Of a stretch of DNA of 42,562 nt, positions 14,981 through 22,315 are shown one piece after another. The stretch covers positions 1 to 42,562 of the forward strand of contig JBNJGN010000002.1 in assembly GCA_051747785.1 (NCBI GenBank), read 5' to 3'. A program made the translations under genes and the position numbers. Numbering within the stretch: position 1 is the first letter of the stretch; every line of letters begins with the position of its first letter. The notes under the pieces were generated by a model. That model had not been told where the DNA came from, made no database searches, and was given only the letters and a program-made list of their open reading frames with translations. Source of the DNA: SKVL01 sp051747785 (GTDB lineage: Bacteria; Patescibacteriota; Minisyncoccia; Phycocordibacterales; CSBR16-193).

Positions 14981-15847
14981 ATGAAAATAGGAGCCCATAC
15001 ATCAACAGCCGGAGGTTATTCAGAAGCGGTAAAAAGAGTATCTCAAATAGGGGGAAACTGCTTGCAGATATTTTCTACTTCGCCCAGGAGTTGGAAGCCC
15101 GCCGATCCGGATGAAAAAGAGAAGGATAAATTTAAGGAGGCTATGGAAGATCACTCTGTTTCTCCTGTGTATTTCCATGCTTCTTATTTAGTAAATCTGG
15201 CCGGTTCAGAGGAGGTGCAAGAGAAGTCTGTCGGTGCTCTTGTTGCTGAACTGCAAGTCGCGGGAGATTTTGGTGTCAAAGGAACTACGGTTCATCTCGG
15301 CTCTTTTAAAAAGGGTAGATCACAAGATGGACAGAAGCCTCTATTTGAAGAAGACGAATCCGCCTATAAAGATCTTTTGGCTAACATAAAAGAGATATTA
15401 AAAGAAACTCCGGAAGAGACCCTTTTCATTATTGAAAATATGGGGACCCGTAAAATTGGGATGAGCTTGGAAGAGATCGCTTTTATAGTTGAAAAACTTA
15501 ACAGTTCTCGCGTGAGGGTCTGTTTGGATACCTGTCATCTTCATGCCGCGGGGGTGGATATATCTACAGCAGATCGGCTTGATAGTTTTCTGGGAAAGTT
15601 TGATGACCTTATGGGACTCTCAATGTTAGAGTTCTTTCATATAAATGATAGTAAAGATGACTTCGGTTCCTTACGGGATAGACATGAGAATATCGGTAAA
15701 GGAGAGATACCACAGAGTGTCTTTTCTCTGTTACTTAATCATTCTAAGACAAAAGATCTTCCATTTATAACTGAAGTACCGGGTTTTGAAGGTAAAGGTC
15801 CCGATAAAAAGAGCATTGATATTATAAAGGGTTTCTTGGAAAAGTAA
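14981..15847 (+). CDS. nfo: Endonuclease IV (AP endonuclease)
   Basis: The product has 288 residues, full length for the family. The TIM-barrel metal site is easy to trace: HASYL and VHLGS (histidines), IENM (glutamate), CLDTCHLHAAG (aspartate and histidine), FHINDSK (histidine), DRHENIGKG (aspartate and histidine) and ITEVPG (glutamate). These bind the three zinc ions that cut DNA 5' to abasic sites in base-excision repair. MKIGAHTSTAGG is the usual N-terminus. It reads from its own near-leaderless promoter and is followed by a separately promoted helicase gene, so two DNA-maintenance genes sit together. Confidence 0.95.
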   Translation: MKIGAHTSTAGGYSEAVKRVSQIGGNCLQIFSTSPRSWKPADPDEKEKDKFKEAMEDHSVSPVYFHASYLVNLAGSEEVQEKSVGALVAELQVAGDFGVKGTTVHLGSFKKGRSQDGQKPLFEEDESAYKDLLANIKEILKETPEETLFIIENMGTRKIGMSLEEIAFIVEKLNSSRVRVCLDTCHLHAAGVDISTADRLDSFLGKFDDLMGLSMLEFFHINDSKDDFGSLRDRHENIGKGEIPQSVFSLLLNHSKTKDLPFITEVPGFEGKGPDKKSIDIIKGFLEK

Positions 15848-15885
15848 GGTTCAATCCTTTGCTTCAAGGTAAATTTCACTGACTG

Positions 15886-15894
15886 TGTTAGTAT
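15886..15894 (+). promoter_or_regulatory. Extended -10 promoter, leaderless geometry
   Basis: TGTTAGTAT at 15886-15894 ends 8 bases before the helicase ATG at 15903. Confidence 0.5.
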
Positions 15895-15902
15895 GAATAA
15901 TT

Positions 15903-17576
15903 ATGAAACAGGCGGAAGCGCTTGATATTTTAAAAACGGGCAAAAATGTTTTCTTAACCGGTGAGCCCGGATCCGGTAAGACTTATGTCATAAATCAGTA
16001 TATTTCCTATCTTAAAAAGAGAGGGGTGGAGCCTGCAATCACTGCTTCTACCGGTATTGCGGCTACGCATATTGGTGGGTACACCCTCCATTCGTGGAGT
16101 GGTATAGGTATTAAGGATGAGATATCATCCTATGAACTTGATGCTTTAAATGAGAAAAAGCCTCTTGTGAAGAGAGTTAATGGTTCCGATGTTCTGATAA
16201 TAGATGAAGTTTCAATGTTGGACGGGAAAATACTGGATCTAGTAGATCGGGTCTTATGCGAATTAAGGAGAAGTGAAGAGCCGTTTGGGGGGATGCAGGT
16301 TGTTCTCTCCGGTGATTTTTTTCAGCTCCCGCCGGTTTCTCCTTCCGGAAGAACATTTGCTTTTGAGTCTTCTGTCTGGAGGAGGGCGCGTCCCGTAACC
16401 TGTTATTTGGATGAACAGTTTAGGCAGACTGATGAGAGTATGCATAAATTACTAAAAGCACTTAGAGCCGGTTCTCTAAAGGATGATCATCTGTGGCTGT
16501 TAAAAAGCCGTATTTGTGAAAAAGAAGAAGAGGTTTCTTATAGTGCCACCAAGCTTTTTTCGCACAATGTTGATGTGGACCGTATAAACGAAAGAGAGTT
16601 AGGTGAACTGAAAACAGAGAAGAAGGTCTTTGAAATGGAGACCAAAGGCAAGAAGGCCTTAGTGGAACAGTTAAAAAAAGGGTGTCTTTCTCCGGAGGTT
16701 CTTGTCCTAAAGGAGGGGGCGGTGGTGATGTGTACCAAAAATAATTTTGATAGAGGGTTCTCTAATGGAACGATAGGAACTGTTAAAGATTTTGAAAGGC
16801 ACACTCGCTATCCCATAATTGAAACCGTAGATGGACGTCGGGTAACCGTATCTGAAATGGAATGGGTAATTGAAGAGGAGGGTAAGATATTGGCAAGGAT
16901 CATACAGATACCTCTTCGGTTGGCTTGGGCTATAACGGTGCACAAAAGCCAAGGTGTCAGTTTGGATTCGGCAGTGGTAGATCTTACAAAGTCTTTTGAA
17001 TACGGCCAGGGTTATGTTGCTCTTTCCAGAGTAAGAACGCTGGAAGGTCTTTTCTGTTTGGGTTTTAATGATAAAGCTCTACAAGTGCATCCGAGCGTTT
17101 CTGAAATGGATAGGTGGTTCAAGAGTCACAGTGTGGCCATAGAAAAAAAGTTCACCTCTCTTAATGTTGATACGATAAAAGAAATGCACAGAAGGTCCAT
17201 TGTTTCCCTGGGGGGGAGTGAAAATGAAGTTAAAAGCTCAAATTCCAAAAAGAGCACAGAAAGGAAAATGAGTACCTATGATAAGACCGGTTCTTTACTG
17301 GAGGAGGCGAGTTCTTTAGAGGAGTTGGCTGAGTATAGAGGTCTTGCCGTCTCCACTGTTTTAGGTCATTTAGATAAGTTATCTCGCGAAGGACGTGTGC
17401 CGGAGTCCGCTCTTAAACGTTTTTGGAGAGCAAAGGGCAAAGGGGAAAAGGATTTGGAAGAGATACTGGAGGTATTTAGAACAACGGAAGAAGACAGGTT
17501 AAGTCCTGTTCGCAAAAAACTGAAAGGCAGGTTTGATTATGATGATCTTCGTTTGGCCAAGATGTTCCTTTATTGA
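15903..17576 (+). CDS. Pif1-like superfamily 1B helicase with C-terminal winged/HTH domain
   Basis: The product has 557 residues. Motif I is GEPGSGKT (about residues 20-27), followed by the Pif1-typical ITASTGIAATHIGGYTLHSW block. Motif II is LIIDEVSMLDG (about residues 98-108), motif III is VVLSGDFFQLPPV, motif IV contains LDEQFRQ, and motif VI is ITVHKSQGVSLD plus YGQGYVALSRVRTLEGL. This is a 5'-to-3' DNA helicase of the Pif1/RecD2 class acting in replication or recombination, for instance on structured DNA. Residues about 455-510 (SLEELAEYRGLAVSTVLGHL) form a helix-turn-helix domain like that at the end of RecQ-type helicases, probably for DNA contact. A low-complexity linker joins the two. 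Confidence 0.9.
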   Translation: MKQAEALDILKTGKNVFLTGEPGSGKTYVINQYISYLKKRGVEPAITASTGIAATHIGGYTLHSWSGIGIKDEISSYELDALNEKKPLVKRVNGSDVLIIDEVSMLDGKILDLVDRVLCELRRSEEPFGGMQVVLSGDFFQLPPVSPSGRTFAFESSVWRRARPVTCYLDEQFRQTDESMHKLLKALRAGSLKDDHLWLLKSRICEKEEEVSYSATKLFSHNVDVDRINERELGELKTEKKVFEMETKGKKALVEQLKKGCLSPEVLVLKEGAVVMCTKNNFDRGFSNGTIGTVKDFERHTRYPIIETVDGRRVTVSEMEWVIEEEGKILARIIQIPLRLAWAITVHKSQGVSLDSAVVDLTKSFEYGQGYVALSRVRTLEGLFCLGFNDKALQVHPSVSEMDRWFKSHSVAIEKKFTSLNVDTIKEMHRRSIVSLGGSENEVKSSNSKKSTERKMSTYDKTGSLLEEASSLEELAEYRGLAVSTVLGHLDKLSREGRVPESALKRFWRAKGKGEKDLEEILEVFRTTEEDRLSPVRKKLKGRFDYDDLRLAKMFLY

Positions 17577-17582
17577 TAAGTT

Positions 17583-17662
17583 TGATCACTTTGGTGTCCT
17601 AATGGGAGAAGGTGGTATAATAGAGGTAATTGGATGATGTCGGTAAAATGGCCAAGTGATCA
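17583..17662 (+). promoter_or_regulatory. Extended -10 promoter flanked by an inverted repeat
   Basis: TGGTATAAT at 17613-17621 is an extended -10 box. It is bracketed by TGATCACTTTGG (17583-17594) and CCAAGTGATCA (17652-17662), which are inverted copies differing by one inserted T. The CAP-gene ATG is at 17681. The arms may be paired operators; this is inference. Confidence 0.5.
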
Positions 17663-17680
17663 TCGATAATATTTTAAAAG

Positions 17681-18634
17681 ATGAATAAAGGGTCCGTTTT
17701 AAAAATATTCACAGTTCTCTTTTTTGCGTTAGTGGCGGGAGGGTTTATTGTCTTTCATATATATGAAGGTTCGCCTTTTTATTTTGAATGGGGAAAAAAC
17801 ACCCATCAAGACCAAGATTCTTTTGAAGAGGGCGGGGAAACTGATGATAAAGAAGAGCCGATCAGAGAATTGTCTGAAGGCGATACTTACCATGAGGAAG
17901 AGAAGAGTAAGAATGATACCGTTACACCGGAGCCTTTGGAGTCCTTGGATTCAGATAGCGATAGTAGTGGACTACTTACAACAGAGGGGATCGTCCGTTA
18001 TACCAATGAAGAGAGGAACGGAGAGGGTCTTTCTTCTTTGGATGTCAATAAAAAACTTAAATCGGCAGCTAAGATCAAACTTAATGATATGTTCAGCAGG
18101 GATTATTTTTCCCATTATGATGAAGATGGTGGTATGGGTGTTAGTGTCTTGGCCGAGATGGTCGGTTACGAGGGTATAACAGTAGGAGAGAACTTGGCGA
18201 TGGGGCATTTTGAAAATGATAAGGATCTGGTTAAGGCCTGGATGGACAGCCCCGGACACAGGGCTAATATTATGAAGGGGGACTATATGGAAATAGGGAT
18301 AGCCACCAAAAAAGGAGAGTACCAAGGAAAAGAGGTGTGGATGGCGGTGCAGATATTCGGGCGACCTGTATCGGACTGTCCGATACCGGATGATGAATTG
18401 GAGATAGAGATAGAAGACAATAAAGCGGTTTTAGATGTATTATCAGAGGAAACGGAAGAATTAAAAACGAGGTTGAGTGAAAAAGAATATTCTGATGATG
18501 AAGAGTATAAAGAAGATCTTGAGCATTATAATTCTTTAGTTGAAGATCATAACGAACTCCTGGAGGAGACGAAGCTGATGGTGGAGCGTTTTAATACTCA
18601 GGTGGAAATATTCAATGATTGTGCCGGAAATTGA
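17681..18634 (+). CDS. CAP/SCP-domain protein, membrane-anchored, with coiled-coil tail
   Basis: The product has 317 residues. An N-terminal membrane segment (about residues 7-24) is followed by an acidic linker (about 35-100), a CAP domain (about 104-230) and a charged coiled coil (about 240-312). CAP hallmarks are visible: TNEERNGEGLSSL, FSHYDEDG (the first conserved His/Glu pair), VGENLAMG and WMDSPGHRANIM, which supplies the second His. These four residues form the metal-binding cavity of the superfamily. Bacterial CAP proteins are extracellular and often linked to wall or spore-coat biology; no defined activity follows from the fold. The tail may pair with another surface protein. Confidence 0.88.
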   Translation: MNKGSVLKIFTVLFFALVAGGFIVFHIYEGSPFYFEWGKNTHQDQDSFEEGGETDDKEEPIRELSEGDTYHEEEKSKNDTVTPEPLESLDSDSDSSGLLTTEGIVRYTNEERNGEGLSSLDVNKKLKSAAKIKLNDMFSRDYFSHYDEDGGMGVSVLAEMVGYEGITVGENLAMGHFENDKDLVKAWMDSPGHRANIMKGDYMEIGIATKKGEYQGKEVWMAVQIFGRPVSDCPIPDDELEIEIEDNKAVLDVLSEETEELKTRLSEKEYSDDEEYKEDLEHYNSLVEDHNELLEETKLMVERFNTQVEIFNDCAGN

Positions 18635-18646
18635 TAAAAAAGAAAT

Positions 18647-19255
18647 ATGACAGTGAAGTGTATCGTTTTTGATTTTGACGGAACCATCGCCGATTCTTAT
18701 AAGGAGGTAAAAAGGGTGGTAAATATAGAAAGAAAAAGCATCAAAACGGGAGGTGAGTTTGATAAGGTCAAAAAGAAAGGATTCAGGGGTATAATAGAGG
18801 AATTAAAAATACCTTTTTGGATGTTGCCCGGAGTTAGGTACTTGATATTAAGGAAATTGGAACCCTCTAATTTTGCTGTTTTCCAGGGCATAGAGGAAGA
18901 ACTCCGTTTACTCTCCGGAAAGTATGATATCGGCATAGTTTCCAGTAATAGTGGAAGGAATATAAGATCTTTTTTGGTTGATAATAGAATTGAAGATCTT
19001 TTCAGCTTTATTTATTCCGGAAGTTTTCTTTTTGGTAAGCATCGGATCCTTAAGAGAATATGCAGAGAGAGAAGACTGGACCCACAAGAGCTTGTCTATA
19101 TTGGTGACGAGGACAGGGATGTTATGGCGGCTAAAAAGGCCGGAGTTATATCGGTTGCTGTGAGCTGGGGCTATAACAATAAAGGTAGGCTAACGGAATG
19201 TTGCCCTGATATTCTTATGAACCATCCCGAGGAACTGAGGGATCATTCCTTTTGA
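18647..19255 (+). CDS. HAD-superfamily phosphatase
   Basis: The product has 202 residues and the four HAD motifs: DFDGTIADS (the nucleophile Asp and its partner), VSSNSGRN as motif II, a lysine in GKHRILKRI as motif III, and YIGDEDRDVMAAKKAG as motif IV. The cap between motifs I and II is short and helical, as in phosphoglycolate-phosphatase-like enzymes. It would remove phosphate from a small molecule in the cytosol; the substrate is unknown. It starts 12 bases after the CAP gene, so the two share a transcript. Confidence 0.88.
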   Translation: MTVKCIVFDFDGTIADSYKEVKRVVNIERKSIKTGGEFDKVKKKGFRGIIEELKIPFWMLPGVRYLILRKLEPSNFAVFQGIEEELRLLSGKYDIGIVSSNSGRNIRSFLVDNRIEDLFSFIYSGSFLFGKHRILKRICRERRLDPQELVYIGDEDRDVMAAKKAGVISVAVSWGYNNKGRLTECCPDILMNHPEELRDHSF

Positions 19256-19295
19256 GTAAAAAATATAGATGAATTATACAAAAGACACTCATTTT

Positions 19296-19304
19296 TGTTA
19301 TAAT
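19296..19304 (+). promoter_or_regulatory. Extended -10 promoter that decides the PsbP-like start
   Basis: TGTTATAAT at 19296-19304 ends 6 bases before ATG 19311. A longer frame starting at 19269 would begin upstream of this box, so 19311 is the better start. Confidence 0.65.
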
Positions 19305-19310
19305 CTTTTT

Positions 19311-19976
19311 ATGAAAAATACCAAGATCAACATTCCAATAATTCTGATGTCTGCTTTTGTTCTGTTGCTTTTGTTGGCTGTCTTTTTACCGCCATTTTTC
19401 TTTTCGCCGGAAGAGGAGAAGGTTGTAAGGATAGAGAATAGGAGTGAATGGAGAACTTATGAAAATGACGAATTCGGTTTTTCTATAGATTATCCGCCGG
19501 ATTGGAGAGTTGAAGAATTTCCTGAGCACGAACTTGTTCCCAAGTTCCATATTTTACCTAAAGATGAAAAAGAGGTGGATGTTGAGAGAATGACCCATCA
19601 CACTGATGTTCAAAGTGTTTCCATTTTTCCGCAAGGATATCCGACGGAAGGTATTTTCGGGGAGTCCGGCTCCTCAAATGTCAATTTCGGCGAGGAAATA
19701 AATGAGGCCACTGATTATTACCTCTTAAACGGTGATGTTTGGGGCACAATGTTGAAACCGGAGACGGAGAAAGAAAAATGGAACGAACACGGCTTTGTAT
19801 GGGGCGTACTTCCCGTAAAAGAACACGAGATCGTGTGTTTTAAGGATGGAGAAGAGGTCTCCAAAGATAGATGTGATCCGGTTTCAGGGCATGAGATAAA
19901 ACACTCAGGATCTGTCAAAGAGCAAGATCGTCTTATACAAAAGGAGATACTGAGATCTTTTGAATTCAAGGAATAG
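19311..19976 (+). CDS. Membrane-anchored protein with PsbP-like domain
   Basis: The product has 221 residues from ATG 19311. A strong hydrophobic segment (about residues 8-30) acts as signal or anchor. The outside domain opens with WRTYENDEFGFSIDYPPDW, the common first block of PsbP/MOG1-like lipoprotein domains (an F-G-F-S-I-x-Y-P-x-x-W motif). A second half contains two cysteines (HEIVCFKDG and KDRCDP) that could form a disulfide outside the cell. The family's small alpha-beta sandwich usually binds partners and is not an enzyme. Function unknown. The leaderless start geometry is the same as at the VanY-type gene. Confidence 0.7.
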   Translation: MKNTKINIPIILMSAFVLLLLLAVFLPPFFFSPEEEKVVRIENRSEWRTYENDEFGFSIDYPPDWRVEEFPEHELVPKFHILPKDEKEVDVERMTHHTDVQSVSIFPQGYPTEGIFGESGSSNVNFGEEINEATDYYLLNGDVWGTMLKPETEKEKWNEHGFVWGVLPVKEHEIVCFKDGEEVSKDRCDPVSGHEIKHSGSVKEQDRLIQKEILRSFEFKE

Positions 19977-19996
19977 TAACTCTAACATCTTAAAAG

Positions 19997-20126
19997 TTGA
20001 AAAAATTGAATATAAATAAATACCAAGACGGCGGTTTCTGTCTTTCTGATTTTGTTTGGACTGTTGGTAGATATAAGGTTTAAAGATTCCGAATGTCCAC
20101 ATTGCAAAGATGTTAATTATCAATAG
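19997..20126 (+). pseudogene. Frameshifted small membrane protein with CxxC motif
   Basis: One frame from TTG 19997 reads MKKLNIN, and another ending at TAG 20124 reads TKTAVSVFLILFGLLVDIRF and then KDSECPHCKDVNYQ. The second frame has no ATG, GTG or TTG before its membrane helix. The two frames join if one copy of a 4-base tandem AAAT duplication (20014-20017, 20018-20021) is removed. The restored 41-residue product would have a lysine-rich start, one membrane helix and a CPHC pair that might bind metal or be redox-active. The region fills the 208-base space between the PsbP-like gene and the phosphoesterase gene. It may be a broken gene, a sequencing error or chance. Confidence 0.45.
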
Positions 20127-20184
20127 TGTTGTTAAGTTAAGGTTTCTATTATCTTGTGAAGTTTAAAAATGTTAAGGTAAAAAT

Positions 20185-20682
20185 ATGAAATTGGCCATAT
20201 TTTCAGATACACATGATAGTTTTGAAAATATTAGCAAAGCCATTAAGCTCTCTAAGGAGGAAGGGGCCGGAGAGGTGCTAATTCATTGTGGAGATATATG
20301 TGCCCCTGTTACCTTGGCACATATTATAGAAGAATGGTCAGGTGAGATACATTACTGTTTTGGCAATGTTGATGGAGATCATTTATCTACATTTAAGGTT
20401 CATAAAGATAATCCCAGTGTTCACGGCCACGGAGAGTCTCTGGGCAGTTTAAATGCCGATGGGAGAAGTATTGCTTTCCAGCACTATCCGGAGGTAGCAA
20501 GACGTCTTGCCGAGAGCGGAGCGTATGACGCCGTTTTTTATGGCCACACTCATTTAAAACATAGTGAATATATTGGTAAAACATTACTTGCCAACCCGGG
20601 TAATGTTTGCGGTATTAAGCATCCTCCCAGTTTCGCTGTTTATGATACCGTGAGTAATACGCTTGAACATATCGATCTTTGA
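20185..20682 (+). CDS. YfcE-family metallophosphoesterase
   Basis: The product has 165 residues and the full calcineurin-like metal site: SDTHDS, HCGDICA, FGNVDGD (in place of the usual GNCD), FQHYP and YGHTHLKHSEY, then NPGNV. These bind two metal ions for phosphodiester cleavage. MJ0936/YfcE relatives act on small phosphodiesters; the natural substrate is unknown. It is a single gene, with the small frameshifted gene before it and tRNA-Gly on the opposite strand after it. I see no clear promoter in the 58 bases upstream. Confidence 0.9.
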   Translation: MKLAIFSDTHDSFENISKAIKLSKEEGAGEVLIHCGDICAPVTLAHIIEEWSGEIHYCFGNVDGDHLSTFKVHKDNPSVHGHGESLGSLNADGRSIAFQHYPEVARRLAESGAYDAVFYGHTHLKHSEYIGKTLLANPGNVCGIKHPPSFAVYDTVSNTLEHIDL

Positions 20683-20732
20683 ACTGATTTGAAAGTCTTT
20701 AGTTTTCCCTCTCTCGCTACAAGATCATTGTC

Positions 20733-20753
20733 GCGCAACCGCATGGGTTGCGC
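20733..20753. other. GC-rich hairpin between phosphoesterase gene and tRNA-Gly
   Basis: GCGCAACC (20733-20740) and GGTTGCGC (20746-20753) form a perfect 8-bp stem with a 5-base loop. It lies 13 bases beyond the 3' end of tRNA-Gly on the minus strand and 51 bases after the phosphoesterase stop. It lacks a clean U-tract, so it is a weak terminator or a processing/stability element for either transcript. Confidence 0.5.
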
Positions 20754-20766
20754 TTTGTGCTCTTGT

Positions 20767-20836
20767 GCGAGATACGGGAATCGAACCCGTGCCTCAACCT
20801 TGGGAAGGTCGCGTTCTGCCACTAAACCAATCTCGC
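20767..20836 (-). tRNA. tRNA-Gly(CCC)
   Basis: The 70-base minus-strand sequence folds as a full cloverleaf. The acceptor stem is GCGAGAT/ATCTCGC, the anticodon stem-loop is CGACC-TTCCCAA-GGTTG with anticodon CCC (reads GGG), and the T arm is ACGGG-TTCGAAT-CCCGT. The 3' CCA is not encoded (ACA follows), so it is added after transcription. This is the only RNA gene I can support here. Confidence 0.93.
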
Positions 20837-20878
20837 TTATGTGTGGATTGTCTATAAGTTTCGGCTTATCGTTATTGT

Positions 20879-20912
20879 TGCTATTATAGGATATGTTGAG
20901 GTAATAAAACAA
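20879..20912. promoter_or_regulatory. Overlapping divergent promoters
   Basis: CTATTATAGG holds a plus-strand extended -10 (TGC TATTAT, 20879-20887) for the gene at 20918. It also holds a minus-strand TATAAT (20888-20883) with a weak TTGTTT -35 at 20912-20907, 18 bases away, for tRNA-Gly. The two boxes nearly coincide, as in symmetrical bidirectional promoters. Confidence 0.4.
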
Positions 20913-20917
20913 GAGTT

Positions 20918-21433
20918 ATGGTTTCAGATGAATTAAAAAATTACGTTGTTGATAATTTAAGAGAGGGATGGGAAAAAGAAGAGCTGGAGAAGTCTTTGCT
21001 TGAGGCGGGGTGGCCGGAAGGTGAGATTGAAAGAGTTTTTGAGGAGGATGATGTAAAAGATCTTATTTCTAAACAGGAGGATTCCTCTTTGGATTTAGAG
21101 GAAGACATAGAGTATGAGGGAAAAGCAGAGAATTCTCAAGATGAGCAATCGACTAGCGATGTTGATGTTGACCCGCCACCACAAAAAACTCCTGAATCTT
21201 TTCTTGGGGAAGAAGTTATAGATCTTCCGGAAATAGAAGACCCGCCAGTACCAGAAAACCTATCCTCAGGTGGTTCTAAATTAAAAGCGGATCTAAACGC
21301 ATATATTAAAAATTCTTTGCAGAAAGGTTTTAGCGAGAGGACTATAAAGGCTGTCGCCAAAGAAGCCGGTTGGTCTGATGGGCAGATAGAGGAGGCGATA
21401 GAAGGTGACTCTAAAGAAAAAGGTAATTTTTAA
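20918..21433 (+). CDS. Small protein with two GF/GW helical modules
   Basis: The product has 171 residues: a ~45-residue helical module at each end and an acidic, disordered middle. The N-terminal module contains LKNYVVDNLREGWEKEELEK and then EAGWPEGEIERVF. The C-terminal one has LNAYIKNSLQKGFSERTIKA and then EAGWSDGQIEEAI. The shared pattern is Y(V/I)-x(5-6)-G(F/W)-x4-I/L-x(6-7)-GW-(P/S)-x3-I-E. This suggests three short helices like UBA-type binding domains; that fold is inference. The same module occurs three times in the giant protein at 22316, so this gene and that one are related by domain sharing. No membrane segment is present. It probably shares a transcript with the next gene, 5 bases away. 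Confidence 0.7.
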   Translation: MVSDELKNYVVDNLREGWEKEELEKSLLEAGWPEGEIERVFEEDDVKDLISKQEDSSLDLEEDIEYEGKAENSQDEQSTSDVDVDPPPQKTPESFLGEEVIDLPEIEDPPVPENLSSGGSKLKADLNAYIKNSLQKGFSERTIKAVAKEAGWSDGQIEEAIEGDSKEKGNF

Positions 21434-21438
21434 TATTA

Positions 21439-22200
21439 ATGAATCGTAAGAAAGCTGGACAGATATTATTGCTATTGCTTTATGTTGTAAGTGCTTGTGT
21501 GCTCGTATTTTGGTTAGAACCAAGGTATATATTCACGGTTATTATCGTACTCGTTCCGCCTGCACTTTTGAATTTCTTTTGGCTTAAAAGGTCTCGTTTG
21601 AAAATACTGTTCTTTTCTTTAATGGCGATGTTATTCTTTGCGCCACCGGTAGAGCTTTGTGCTCGTCTGGCCGATGTCTGGGAAGTTCAAACCGTTTTTC
21701 CGGAGATACTGGGCTTTATACCTATAGAGAATATGATATTCGCTTTTCTTAATTTTTTCTGGGTCCTTACTTTTTATGAATATTTTGTTGATAAAGACAA
21801 AAGTGCCAATATTTCCGCGAAGTTCAAATATTTAATAGGAATGTTCTGTGGAGTCTCTATTTTGGTCTACGGCTTATATGCTTATGATCAACAGTTGGTA
21901 GCTTTGAGTTATTTTCAATTGGCTCTTTTGATACTTTTTATTCCCGCCCTTGCGCTTTTCAGTAAAAACCCCAAATTACTTAAAAAGACCATTTTAACCA
22001 CTTTCTTTTTCGCTGTTGTTTTTTTTGCTTACGAATTAGTGGCTTTGAAGATAGGGAACTGGTGGTGGCCGGGAGAGTATCTTTTTACTTTTACCGTTTG
22101 GGGAGAGATATTTCCTTTAGATGATGTAATAATATGGTATTTCCTTTCAACGCCAGTATTGATAGGAGGATATGAATTTTTTGTTGATGATTGGCAATAA
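21439..22200 (+). CDS. Integral membrane protein, lycopene-cyclase-domain-like
   Basis: The product has 253 residues and about seven or eight membrane helices. Two repeats resemble the carotenoid lycopene-cyclase (CrtYcd) domain. One is LGFIPIENMIFAFLNFFWVL, with the P-I/L-E-(E/N/D) motif at a helix start. The other is WGEIFPLDDVIIWYFLSTPV, preceded by the GNWWWPGEYLF aromatic block, which also fits the family. In cyclases both acidic motifs are needed; here they are PIEN and PLDD, so activity is doubtful. No other carotenoid gene is in the window. It sits between two genes for GW-module proteins and starts 5 bases after the first, which suggests a shared job. Family call moderate. Confidence 0.55.
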   Translation: MNRKKAGQILLLLLYVVSACVLVFWLEPRYIFTVIIVLVPPALLNFFWLKRSRLKILFFSLMAMLFFAPPVELCARLADVWEVQTVFPEILGFIPIENMIFAFLNFFWVLTFYEYFVDKDKSANISAKFKYLIGMFCGVSILVYGLYAYDQQLVALSYFQLALLILFIPALALFSKNPKLLKKTILTTFFFAVVFFAYELVALKIGNWWWPGEYLFTFTVWGEIFPLDDVIIWYFLSTPVLIGGYEFFVDDWQ

Positions 22201-22315
22201 AAGGTAAGTCTAAATATTTTATATTAGTCTTTTGTAATTGAATGTGGACTATTTTCTTACAGTTTTTCTTTATTGTTGTTAATATAAAGAAAGTATATGA
22301 GCTGTTTTTCATTTT
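22201..22315 (+). promoter_or_regulatory. Gap with probable promoter for the giant gene
   Basis: This 115-base AT-rich gap holds TGTTAATAT at 22277-22285, an extended -10 candidate, placing the start near 22292 and a leader of about 24 bases before ATG 22316. A short out-of-frame ORF starts at 22297 and overlaps the gene start; I attach no function to it. Confidence 0.35.

Noticed and set aside
20697..20760. A second, degenerate tRNA next to tRNA-Gly
   Set aside because: The hairpin and the nearby CTCTCGC resemble tRNA parts, but no anticodon arm or T arm can be formed.
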